A program made the position numbers and the translations under genes. Shown piece after piece: positions 1-6,514 of a DNA stretch of 13,394 nt. The DNA is taken from contig DEUO01000170.1 in the NCBI GenBank assembly GCA_002362595.1, positions 1 to 13,394 of the forward strand. Reading direction: 5' to 3'. Within the stretch, counting starts at the first letter, position 1, and every line of letters begins with the position of its first letter. The notes beneath the pieces are model-generated. The model was not told where the DNA came from. It searched no databases and saw nothing but the letters and a program-made list of their open reading frames with translations. Origin of the DNA: Caryophanales bacterium UBA3260. GTDB taxonomy: Bacteria; Bacillota_I; Bacilli_A; RF39; UBA660.

Positions 1-256
1 TAAAATATATTGAATATATTATTATATTTTTAGCTAAGAGATATTTTTTCTTAGTTTTTATTTTTTTAGATATGATATATAAAATTAATAATATTAGTAG
101 ATTCCATACAATATGACCAAATAAAGTATCTAATATTATACCTATTACTAGGATAGAAAAGATATTATTATTATCAATATTATTAATAACTAAATATGAA
201 TTAATCGGAAGAAAAGTATTTATAAAGTAATCAAAAATAAATCCTAAATATATCAT
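1..256 (-). CDS. mreD: Rod shape-determining protein MreD, N-terminal part (cut by window edge)
   Basis: An open frame starts with ATG at 256-254 and runs off the left edge, giving 85 visible codons without a stop. The ATG shares one base with the mreC stop (TAATG), so translation is probably coupled, and AAGGAAA lies about 5 nt upstream inside the mreC end. The product begins MIYLGFIFDYFINTFLPINS and is very hydrophobic, with about three membrane segments visible and a Lys-rich stretch near residues 65-72. MreD is a small multi-pass membrane protein of the elongasome that works with MreC and MreB in lateral wall synthesis. The call rests mainly on position directly after mreC and on the membrane character, because MreD sequences are poorly conserved. 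The C-terminal half is not visible. Confidence 0.75.
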   Translation of the reverse strand, partial: MIYLGFIFDYFINTFLPINSYLVINNIDNNNIFSILVIGIILDTLFGHIVWNLLILLILYIISKKIKTKKKYLLAKNIIIYSIYF

Positions 257-903
257 TAGTTTCCTTTTATAACTGCTATATAATTTAAATTATTATTATC
301 TATTAATTTTACTGTTACTTCTTTTCCTAAGTTTTCATTATCATAATTTACTTTACTAATCTCTCCGATATAAATATCTTTAGTTGTTTCACTATATCCT
401 GATGTGTATATTTTATCTTTCTCATTAATATTACTATATTTATCTAATAATGATACTACTCCTTTATTTAAGTTACCATATGTATCGTTTATTTTAACAG
501 ATACATTATAGTTACCAGTTAGAAGTTTTACATAAGAATAATCTTTTGTTACTTTATAAACAATTCCTATTAATCCTTCTTCATTTATGACTGCATCTTT
601 TTGGCTAATACCATTTTTAGATCCAATGTTTATTACTACTTCATCATAAAAATTATGAATATCTCTTTCTATTACTCTACCTATTACATAATTGTCTTCA
701 ATATTACTTAGAGATTTTAATTCTTTTAAGTCATTCTTTAAAGAATTTATTTCTAAAGACATAGCATTATTTAATGTATATTTTTTATTATTAAAAGATA
801 AGATACTACTAAAATATCCTGTTATTACGATAAATAATAATAAAAGAGTAACTATTAAAACTTTTAGAAATAGCTCATTTTTTCTGAACAAATAGATCAC
901 CAT
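256..903 (-). CDS. mreC: Cell shape-determining protein MreC (short form)
   Basis: This 215-residue bitopic membrane protein has a short cytoplasmic N-terminus, one transmembrane helix at about residues 13-30, a coiled-coil-prone stretch at about 45-65, and then the extracytoplasmic beta domain of MreC. Typical features are VIGRVIERD near 73-81, VVINIGSKNGI near 89-99, and an EEGLIGIV strand. MreC is the periplasmic/wall-side scaffold that connects MreD and the elongation synthases. At 215 residues it is clearly shorter than the usual 270-300, and the beta-barrel pair looks trimmed. The ATG at 903 lies inside radC (29 nt overlap) and is preceded by a weak AGAGAAAG ribosome site. mreB, which normally precedes it, is absent here. 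Fourth gene from the right in the SPOR-radC-mreC-mreD transcript is mreD, immediately downstream. Confidence 0.9.
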   Translation of the reverse strand: MVIYLFRKNELFLKVLIVTLLLLFIVITGYFSSILSFNNKKYTLNNAMSLEINSLKNDLKELKSLSNIEDNYVIGRVIERDIHNFYDEVVINIGSKNGISQKDAVINEEGLIGIVYKVTKDYSYVKLLTGNYNVSVKINDTYGNLNKGVVSLLDKYSNINEKDKIYTSGYSETTKDIYIGEISKVNYDNENLGKEVTVKLIDNNNLNYIAVIKGN

Positions 904-1567
904 TACTTTCTCTTAAACTATAATAATTATTATTGCCAATTATTAAGTGATCTATTACATTTATGTTCATTAAATTGCCTATTTTTATAAATTCATTAGT
1001 TAAATAAATATCTTCATAGCTAGGAGTAAGAGATCCAGCAGGATGATTATGAGCAATTATGATATTAGTACAATTTAGCTTAACAGCTTCTCTAAAGACA
1101 TCTCGTAAATGAACATTACTATTATTTACTGTACCTATAAACATTACTTTCTTTTCTAATACATTATTTCTATTATTAAGAAAAATTGTAAGAAATTTTT
1201 CTTGAAGTTCAAACTCTAAATCATCTTTAATTAAATTATAAGCATCATTACTAGATTTTATTTGAATAGATATATCTTCTTTACTATATACTCTTCTTCC
1301 AAATTCTATAGCACTCATTATAGTTATAGCTTTTACTTCACCTATTCCTTTTATGTTCTTAAGAGTATTATAATTAATATTAGATAAATCGTTTATTTTT
1401 ATATTCTTTAAAATATCTAAAGATAAATCTTTAACAGATTTATCTTTAGTACCTGTACGCATTATAATACTTAATAATTCTTCATTACTTAAAGATTTAA
1501 CTCCATATTTTTTAAAACGTTCACGAGGTCGTTCATATAATGGTATTTCTTTTATTAGATAACTCAT
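875..1567 (-). CDS. radC: RadC family JAMM/MPN-domain protein
   Basis: The 230-residue product matches the usual RadC length. An N-terminal helix-hairpin-helix-like region carries IKGIGEVKA at about residues 72-80. The C-terminal MPN domain carries the JAMM zinc motif H173-x-H175-x10-D186, within AHNHPAGSLTPS and following residues, preceded by RDVFREAVKLN, another family hallmark. The fold is that of a metal-dependent isopeptidase or hydrolase; the historical DNA-repair role is doubtful and the substrate is unknown. The ATG overlaps the upstream SPOR gene stop by four bases (ATGA at 1564-1567), and the 3' end overlaps mreC, so it sits mid-operon. Its place beside mreCD is conserved in Bacillus-like genomes. 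Confidence 0.95.
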   Translation of the reverse strand: MSYLIKEIPLYERPRERFKKYGVKSLSNEELLSIIMRTGTKDKSVKDLSLDILKNIKINDLSNINYNTLKNIKGIGEVKAITIMSAIEFGRRVYSKEDISIQIKSSNDAYNLIKDDLEFELQEKFLTIFLNNRNNVLEKKVMFIGTVNNSNVHLRDVFREAVKLNCTNIIIAHNHPAGSLTPSYEDIYLTNEFIKIGNLMNINVIDHLIIGNNNYYSLRESNGDLFVQKK

Positions 1568-1989
1568 AACATCTCCCTATACTTTTTTAATATTTCTAAG
1601 TTTATAGCTACATATGTATCAGTACTACTTTGCTTTAACATTTCTTCAGATAAAGATATTTTGGTTAGAAATTCTTTTTTTACAGTAATATCTTTTAAAT
1701 AGTAGTTAAGACCTATTTCTTTATAATAGTTTTCTAACTTATTAATAGCTGTTTTATCATTTAATATGGCAATATATACACGATATACATCTTTATCATC
1801 TATTACTACTCCATTATTTCTATCTGCTACTTTTATAGCATTATCATATTTAGTAAAGGCTCCTATTTGAAATGCTTTTGCTGATACATATTCATCATTA
1901 TTCTTTACTACTATTTTATTGAATAAGTAATACGCACTACTACCTCCTATTAGAAGAGCACATAAGACAATTAATATTTTCTTTTTCAT
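1564..1989 (-). CDS. Membrane-anchored SPOR-domain-like protein at the spoIIB position
   Basis: The 141-residue product has a Lys-rich start, one N-terminal membrane segment at about residues 4-23 with no lipobox, and a short linker. A SPOR-like domain follows at about 38-104: AFQIGAFTKYDNA matches the first strand and helix (compare the family pattern VQIGAFS...A), YRVYIAIL the next strand, and a helix then a final strand follow. A helical tail of about 35 residues closes it. SPOR domains bind denuded septal glycan strands. In Bacillus subtilis the SPOR protein gene spoIIB lies two genes upstream of radC, so synteny suggests a reduced SpoIIB relative. Sporulation is not implied. ATG at 1989 has a GGTGA ribosome site, and a good promoter lies at 2010-2038. 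It is the first gene of the operon. Domain assignment is by eye. Confidence 0.7.
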   Translation of the reverse strand: MKKKILIVLCALLIGGSSAYYLFNKIVVKNNDEYVSAKAFQIGAFTKYDNAIKVADRNNGVVIDDKDVYRVYIAILNDKTAINKLENYYKEIGLNYYLKDITVKKEFLTKISLSEEMLKQSSTDTYVAINLEILKKYREML

Positions 1990-2009
1990 TTTATCACCAT
2001 ATTTATTTT

Positions 2010-2038
2010 AATATAGGTAAATATATATTTATGTCGAA
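2010..2038 (-). promoter_or_regulatory. Sigma-A-type promoter of the SPOR-radC-mreCD operon
   Basis: Reading the minus strand, a -35 TTCGAC (2038-2033) and a -10 TATATT (2015-2010) are separated by exactly 17 bases. It lies about 20 nt upstream of the SPOR gene start and downstream of the terminator at 2090-2122, so it is well placed to drive the four-gene operon. Confidence 0.6.
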
Positions 2039-2089
2039 TTAGTTCTTCTATTAATATTATTATAGATATAGATAGTTATATCCTTTGAA

Positions 2090-2122
2090 ATAAATAAAAA
2101 AAGCTTATTTCATAATAAGCTT
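2090..2122 (-). terminator. Intrinsic terminator of the NPYTAD surface-protein gene
   Basis: A perfect 9-bp stem, AAGCTTATT paired with AATAAGCTT (2122-2114 and 2109-2101) around a 4-nt loop, is followed on the minus strand by a T-rich run (TTTTTTTATTTATTT). The stem overlaps the stop codon of the upstream gene. Confidence 0.85.
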
Positions 2123-2780
2123 ATTCAAATCTTTTTATTTTTATTTGACGGATAGAGATAAATATAATTGTAGTTATAACAAATAAGATAATTGCTAATG
2201 TATATATATCTGCTGTATATGGATTTGATGTTTCTTCTTTTTCTTTTATAGGTATTTTATTTTCAAAAGTTATTTTGGTATTTTTAGATAATATTCCATT
2301 TGTTTTAGTACCTATTATATTATTAGCTTTAATTGTATATTTAGATGAATTGCCGCCTTTTTGTTCTATCTGATACGAAGTTCCACCTGGTAAATCATAA
2401 ATAGTAATAGTTTCATTACTATTTAGAGTTATTTCTACTTCGCCTGTTGAACTAAATAATAAATATTTTTCTTCGTTTCTTCGAGAGATACGATAAGCGC
2501 CTGATACATCATTTAACTTAATATAGTATTTATATTCGATATTTGTTTTATCGTTTTGGATATTAGTAATAGTTAATGATACTTGGGGTTCTATTGCTTT
2601 GTAATCGGTAGCAATGTTAGTATTTAATTCTTCTTCGAAATCAGATGATTGGAGATATTTTTGAGATTCAAGTTGTTCTAAATTTGTGGATTTTTCTATA
2701 CTTAAATTAAGATAATGTTCTGATCCTACATAAATTAAACTTAATACAATTGCTATTATATAAACATATTTTCTTTTCAT
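2121..2780 (-). CDS. Cell-surface protein with Cna-B/prealbumin-like domain and NPYTAD sorting-like signal
   Basis: The 219-residue product has an N-terminal hydrophobic segment at about residues 5-19 (signal peptide or anchor). A polar linker leads to a beta-rich domain at about 65-175. There, VSLTITN, a later YDLPGGTSYQIEQ (128-140) and TKITFENKI (168-176) resemble the Cna-B/SpaA-like or DUF5979-type folds found in Gram-positive surface proteins and pilins. The C-terminus is a cell-wall sorting signal layout: NPYTAD at 186-191, a hydrophobic helix at 192-210 and the basic tail RQIKIKRFE. The motif deviates from LPXTG and is closer to NPxTx-type signals; if no sortase recognises it, the protein is simply membrane-bound. 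ATG at 2780 has GAGGT about 9 nt upstream. The gene has its own promoter and terminator. The ligand is unknown. Confidence 0.75.
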   Translation of the reverse strand: MKRKYVYIIAIVLSLIYVGSEHYLNLSIEKSTNLEQLESQKYLQSSDFEEELNTNIATDYKAIEPQVSLTITNIQNDKTNIEYKYYIKLNDVSGAYRISRRNEEKYLLFSSTGEVEITLNSNETITIYDLPGGTSYQIEQKGGNSSKYTIKANNIIGTKTNGILSKNTKITFENKIPIKEKEETSNPYTADIYTLAIILFVITTIIFISIRQIKIKRFE

Positions 2781-2804
2781 ACTCTTTACCTCTACTATAT
2801 ATAA

Positions 2805-2833
2805 ATTATATACTTATTTATTCATATTATCAA
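2805..2833 (-). promoter_or_regulatory. Strong sigma-A-type promoter of the NPYTAD surface-protein gene
   Basis: Minus strand TTGATA (2833-2828), a 17-base spacer and a perfect TATAAT (2810-2805). The start codon at 2780 is about 25 nt downstream of the -10, so the 5' UTR is short. Confidence 0.75.
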
Positions 2834-2873
2834 TCTATATTTATAGTATGTATACAGTTATTTGATTATATGC

Positions 2874-2900
2874 AAAGAAAAAATAGTGATTTACACTATT
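2874..2900 (-). terminator. Intrinsic terminator of the ABC transporter gene
   Basis: A 7-bp perfect stem (minus strand AATAGTG/CACTATT at 2900-2894 and 2888-2882) with a 5-nt loop is followed by TTTTTTCTTT. The stem begins within the last codon and stop of the transporter gene. Confidence 0.7.
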
Positions 2901-5439
2901 CTGTTCTTAGGGCTTCTACTGGATCTTTTTTGGATGCTATTTTAGCAGGGATAAATCCAGCTATTACTGTAAGCAAGACGCTTATTATTATTAATATTAT
3001 TGCGCCGTTTATAGGTAGTTTAGCTATGTTACTTATATTTATTACGTTTTTAATTATTATGTTGATTGGAATGTTTATAATTAGGGTTACTACTATTCCT
3101 AGAATTCCAGCAGATAAGCCTTCTATTAGTGTTTCAGCATTAAAGACACGTGATATATCTTTTTTAGATGCACCAATTGCTCTTAGGATACCGATTTCTT
3201 TTGTTCTTTCGATAACAGAAATGTAAGTTATGATAGCTATCATTATTGATGATACTACAAGACTTATTGCTACGAACGCTATTAAGACGCTACTTATTAC
3301 GTTAACGATTGATGATACTGAACTCATCATTATACCAACAATATCTGTATATGAAATGCTTTCTTCTTCACTTTTGTCTTTGTTGTAATCGTCGATGATA
3401 TTGGTAATTTCTTCTTTTGAGTCAAAATCTTTAGGATAAATAGATATAGTGTCTGGATCTTCTAAGTCGGCTATTCCTAATTTGCTTAGGTTTTCTTCAT
3501 AGCTTGATGTTATGTTTTCAGAATAATTTTTCATGTATTCGGCTAGTTCATTTTGAGATAAATTTTTTAAGTGAGATAGTTGTTCTTTACTTAAATTTTT
3601 CATATCGAAAGATGTATCTGTGGTAAATTCTGTTCCAGTGAATACGTTTTTATCTTTGTTAGATAGTTGTTCTTTAACGATTTCGGTTTCATTTATTTTA
3701 GTAATTAGGTGTTCTGTTAAAGCATGAGTATAACCAATCATACCAAATGAAGAGTTGCCTGCCACAGCTTCTTCGTTAGGCTTAATAATACCCACTATTT
3801 TGATATCTTCGGCAGATGATAATATTTTTTTCATATAGGTTTCATCGCCTGACATATTAATCCATAGACCGTTTTTCTTTTGATAGTAATCGGTATTAAG
3901 TACTAATTTAAAGCTTATGTTTAGTAGTTCTTTTGTTGTATATGAGTGATCTTCAAATGATACTTCTTTGCCTGCTACCATGTTGTTAAATTGCTCTTTT
4001 AGTTCACTTTGACTAATTATTCCTAAACTATATAATGTATAGTCAGATATTTCATTATGTCTACCTACTGTTAAAACTACTTCGTTATATTTTTCTGGCC
4101 AGTGACCATCTATTAAATCATATTGTTGTTTATTCAGGTCGTCGTTGTTAATCATTTCATAGAATACGTCATAATTAGATAAATAGCCGCTATAAGCATT
4201 TGAAATACCAGAGGTACTCATACCTATTGCATCGAATATTTGAGTTGGATTAACTTGAGTAATGTCTTCTATATCATTTTTATACATATTCATTGTGACG
4301 TTATAAGAATATTGAATGTCAGATGTATAATCTTTTATTTTGTCATGATTATCTAGATATTCTTTGAATGATTTTAAGTCATTGTGTTCTACTTCTTGAG
4401 TCATTGAAGTGAACATATCACCCATTATATTGACTGAGTGAATGTCATTGTCATTATAATCTTTTGCTTCTTGTTTACCAGTTAGGGTTGTTAACATAGT
4501 TGACATATCAATGCTTTCTTTTTGGATTATAAGCGGATATGAACTTAATGTTTCTTTTTCAGTTTTGTTTATATATTCTTGAATACCATTGGATAGAGAT
4601 AGTATAAGAGCTATCCCGATGATTCCTATTGATCCAGCGAAGGCAGTTAGTAATGTACGGCCTTTTTTAGTCATCAAGTTATTTAGGGATAGAGACAAGG
4701 CTGTTTTGAAGTTCATTTTTGCTTTTTTTGCGTCTGTTTTTTCTTTTATTTCTTCTTTACCGTCAAAAGGATTTGAGTCGTCGATTATTTGGCCGTCTAA
4801 AAGCTTTACGATTCTTGTCGAGTAATTAACAGCTAACTCGGGATTATGGGTTACCATTATAACAAGTTTATCTTTAGCGATTTCACTTAAAAGGTCTAGA
4901 ACTTGAAGACTCGTTTCAGAATCTAGAGCACCAGTTGGTTCATCGGCAAGTAAAATATCTGGATCGTTTACTAAGGCACGAGCTATAGCTATTCTCTGCA
5001 TTTGGCCGCCAGACATTTGATTTGGGCGTTTATTCATTTGCTTTTCTAGTCCAACTTTTTTTAAGACTGCTTTGGCTCTTTTTCTTCTCTCTTCTTTTTC
5101 AATACCAGATAATGTTAATGCTAATTCAACATTCTGTAAGGCTGTTTGATGAGGAATTAGGTTATAACTTTGGAAAACAAAACCAACACGGTGATTACGA
5201 TAGACGTCCCAATCATGATCTTTGTATTCTTTAGTAGAAACACCATTAATGATTAAATCTCCAGAAGTGTATTTATCTAAACCACCGATTATATTTAACA
5301 TTGTTGTTTTTCCGCTACCACTTTGCCCTAAAATAGATACGAATTCATTTTGACGAAATTTTATATTTATTTTGTTTAGGGCTTTTTGTTTTGTATTTGC
5401 TACTTCATATGTTTTAGTAATATTTTTTAATTCTAGCAT
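2896..5439 (-). CDS. Fused ABC transporter ATPase-permease, MacB/FtsX type
   Basis: One 847-residue chain carries both halves. The N-terminal ATPase (about 1-225) has Walker A GQSGSGKTT (38-46), Q-loop Q90, signature SGGQMQ (143-148), Walker B ILLADEP (162-168) and H-loop H198; it belongs to the LolD/MacB clade. The permease half has a first membrane helix at about 263-285, then an extracellular domain of over 400 residues. Three C-terminal helices follow at about 712-741, 769-797 and 811-832, with the FtsX-type motif RTKEIGILRAIGASKKDI between the first two. Such proteins are usually mechanotransmission pumps acting on peptides, lipoproteins or wall enzymes rather than classical importers; the substrate cannot be read from sequence. 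ATG at 5439 is preceded by an AAAGAGAG ribosome site. Promoter and terminator flank it, so it appears monocistronic. No sensor kinase or regulator is adjacent. Confidence 0.93.
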   Translation of the reverse strand: MLELKNITKTYEVANTKQKALNKINIKFRQNEFVSILGQSGSGKTTMLNIIGGLDKYTSGDLIINGVSTKEYKDHDWDVYRNHRVGFVFQSYNLIPHQTALQNVELALTLSGIEKEERRKRAKAVLKKVGLEKQMNKRPNQMSGGQMQRIAIARALVNDPDILLADEPTGALDSETSLQVLDLLSEIAKDKLVIMVTHNPELAVNYSTRIVKLLDGQIIDDSNPFDGKEEIKEKTDAKKAKMNFKTALSLSLNNLMTKKGRTLLTAFAGSIGIIGIALILSLSNGIQEYINKTEKETLSSYPLIIQKESIDMSTMLTTLTGKQEAKDYNDNDIHSVNIMGDMFTSMTQEVEHNDLKSFKEYLDNHDKIKDYTSDIQYSYNVTMNMYKNDIEDITQVNPTQIFDAIGMSTSGISNAYSGYLSNYDVFYEMINNDDLNKQQYDLIDGHWPEKYNEVVLTVGRHNEISDYTLYSLGIISQSELKEQFNNMVAGKEVSFEDHSYTTKELLNISFKLVLNTDYYQKKNGLWINMSGDETYMKKILSSAEDIKIVGIIKPNEEAVAGNSSFGMIGYTHALTEHLITKINETEIVKEQLSNKDKNVFTGTEFTTDTSFDMKNLSKEQLSHLKNLSQNELAEYMKNYSENITSSYEENLSKLGIADLEDPDTISIYPKDFDSKEEITNIIDDYNKDKSEEESISYTDIVGIMMSSVSSIVNVISSVLIAFVAISLVVSSIMIAIITYISVIERTKEIGILRAIGASKKDISRVFNAETLIEGLSAGILGIVVTLIINIPINIIIKNVINISNIAKLPINGAIILIIISVLLTVIAGFIPAKIASKKDPVEALRTE

Positions 5440-5468
5440 ATTTATCGGCTCTCTTTCTTTTTGAATAT

Positions 5469-5477
5469 ATTATAACA
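5469..5477 (-). promoter_or_regulatory. Extended -10 promoter of the ABC transporter gene
   Basis: Minus strand TGTTATAAT gives a perfect TATAAT with an upstream TGn extension. No convincing -35 box is present 16-18 nt upstream, where the sequence is A-rich. The start codon is 30 nt downstream. Confidence 0.6.
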
Positions 5478-5504
5478 TATTTGTTTTATTTATTTTTTTT
5501 AAAA

Positions 5505-5539
5505 ATATTAAAATAAATAAAAAAACCATTACTGGTCTT
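5505..5539 (-). terminator. Intrinsic terminator of the sepF-divIVA operon
   Basis: Minus strand AAGACCA, loop GTAA, TGGTTTT forms a 7-bp stem with one G-T wobble (5539-5533 and 5528-5522), running into TTTTATTTATTTT. It includes the last codons and stop of divIVA. The stem is short, so strength is uncertain. Confidence 0.65.
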
Positions 5540-5972
5540 TAAATTCATCTGTTATACGATCGACGTCTTCGACAATTACTAATTGTTCATTAATTGCTTG
5601 TTGAATACGAGATTTGTATATTTTTAAACTGCGTTTTAGTTGGTCAGTTTCTTTTTCTACTTGTTCCGCTTTTATTAGGGCATCGTTGATAATGTGAGAT
5701 GCATTTTTTTTCGCATTACTTATTATTTGTTCAGCCTCTTCTTTAGCTATTTTTTTTATTTGATTAGATGAGTCTTCGGCAACTAAAACAGCTTTATTTA
5801 AGGCTGTTTCCATCTTTTTATAGTCTTCAAGCTGGTGTTTTAAAAGGGATGTTTCTACATCTACTTCTTTTAACTTATTAAGCATTGATTCATATTCTTT
5901 TGTAACTTCATTAATGAAAGCTTGGACTTCACTTTTATCGTAACCTTCAGGTGCTATTTTAAATGTTCTCAT
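5529..5972 (-). CDS. divIVA: DivIVA-family cell division/polarity protein
   Basis: From the ATG at 5972 this is a 147-residue protein. The first 35 residues are the DivIVA membrane-binding domain: FKIAPEGYDKSEVQAFINEV matches the GYdxxEVdxFLdxV hallmark. The rest is a long, charged coiled coil with heptad spacing, as expected for a protein that assembles on curved membrane at septum and poles. Start choice: a GTG at 5981 would add three residues, but GGAGG is then only 3 nt away, whereas ATG at 5972 has AGGTGA 5 nt upstream. It follows sepF by 32 nt with no promoter or terminator between, so it is the second gene of a two-gene division operon. Length is near the family norm (about 150-165). 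Confidence 0.9.
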   Translation of the reverse strand: MRTFKIAPEGYDKSEVQAFINEVTKEYESMLNKLKEVDVETSLLKHQLEDYKKMETALNKAVLVAEDSSNQIKKIAKEEAEQIISNAKKNASHIINDALIKAEQVEKETDQLKRSLKIYKSRIQQAINEQLVIVEDVDRITDEFKDQ

Positions 5973-5977
5973 ATGAC

Positions 5978-5989
5978 TCACCTACCTCC
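5978..5989 (-). promoter_or_regulatory. Ribosome binding site deciding the divIVA start
   Basis: Two overlapping purine runs are visible on the minus strand: GGAGG at 5989-5985 and AGGTGA at 5983-5978. The second lies 5 nt before ATG 5972 and overlaps the alternative GTG codon (5981-5979), favouring the ATG. Confidence 0.55.
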
Positions 5990-6004
5990 ACTAAAATGAG
6001 TTTT

Positions 6005-6412
6005 TTACCATTCAGGAGTTTCTTCGGCTTTATCTGTATCTTTGTTGTCTTCACTTATTTTACCTTGAACATTTATATTCTTAGGGGTGCATAAGTAAAT
6101 ACCAACGCCAACTTTTTGCATATTGCCACCGATTGCATAAATACAACCACTTAAGAAATCTATGATTCTTTTTGCTTGATCGGATGTAACTCTTTTTAAA
6201 TTAACTACAACACTATTTCTATTCTTTAAATGGTCAGCTATTTGTTGTGACTCAGAATAAGCGCGTGGTTCAAGAAGAATCATTTTGTTAGTACTATTAC
6301 CAGTATTATCTTGTTCTGTGGCTTCATTTTTGTAATATTCATCTTCTGCACTACTTAGTCTTTCTTCATCGTCATCTACGGGATCAAATATTTTTTTTAT
6401 ACTAAATGCCAT
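6005..6412 (-). CDS. sepF: Cell division protein SepF
   Basis: The 135-residue product has the SepF plan: an N-terminal amphipathic membrane-binding helix (MAFSIKKIF), an acidic flexible linker at about 12-42, and the compact SepF/DUF552 domain at about 44-112. The domain shows ILLEPRAYSESQQIADHL, VVVNLKRV, AKRIIDFLSGCIYAIGG and the terminal strand GVGIYLCTP. SepF forms rings that tether FtsZ to the membrane and can replace FtsA. An acidic tail of about 20 residues follows. ATG at 6412 has a full AGGAGG 8 nt upstream, and a near-consensus promoter lies just before it. divIVA follows directly, while ylmG and ylmH, which normally separate them in Bacillus, are missing. Confidence 0.96.
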   Translation of the reverse strand: MAFSIKKIFDPVDDDEERLSSAEDEYYKNEATEQDNTGNSTNKMILLEPRAYSESQQIADHLKNRNSVVVNLKRVTSDQAKRIIDFLSGCIYAIGGNMQKVGVGIYLCTPKNINVQGKISEDNKDTDKAEETPEW

Positions 6413-6445
6413 ACAATAAGCCTCCTATACGTTATTTACTCTCTT

Positions 6446-6474
6446 ATTATATCTAATAATTTTTCTTTTTTCAA
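6446..6474 (-). promoter_or_regulatory. Sigma-A-type promoter of sepF-divIVA
   Basis: Minus strand TTGAAA (6474-6469), a 17-base spacer and TATAAT (6451-6446), about 34 nt before the sepF start. Confidence 0.75.
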
Positions 6475-6486
6475 TAAATATATGAA

Positions 6487-6514
6487 AAAGAAAAGAATTT
6501 TTTTACTTTTCTTT
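6487..6514 (-). terminator. Possible terminator of the 512-residue unknown gene
   Basis: A 9-bp stem AAAGAAAAG/CTTTTCTTT (6514-6506 and 6495-6487) encloses a 10-nt loop and is followed by only a short T-rich stretch. It overlaps the stop codon. The stem has two G-C pairs, so termination may be weak and sepF could receive some readthrough. Confidence 0.45.

Noticed and set aside
1564..1989. Lipoprotein reading of the SPOR protein (Cys at residue 10)
   Set aside because: The Cys lies within the hydrophobic core without a lipobox pattern and too near the N-terminus.
2750..3226. Plus-strand ORF of 158 codons over the transporter 3' end
   Set aside because: It lies opposite the conserved FtsX-type permease region and across a promoter and terminator of the minus strand. 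It has no ribosome site, and its composition is a mirror of the membrane helices.
2896..5439. Antibiotic-efflux (MacB) or bacitracin-type transporter assignment
   Set aside because: The fold supports the superfamily only; no adjacent sensor kinase, regulator, MacA or TolC partner, so a drug substrate cannot be claimed.
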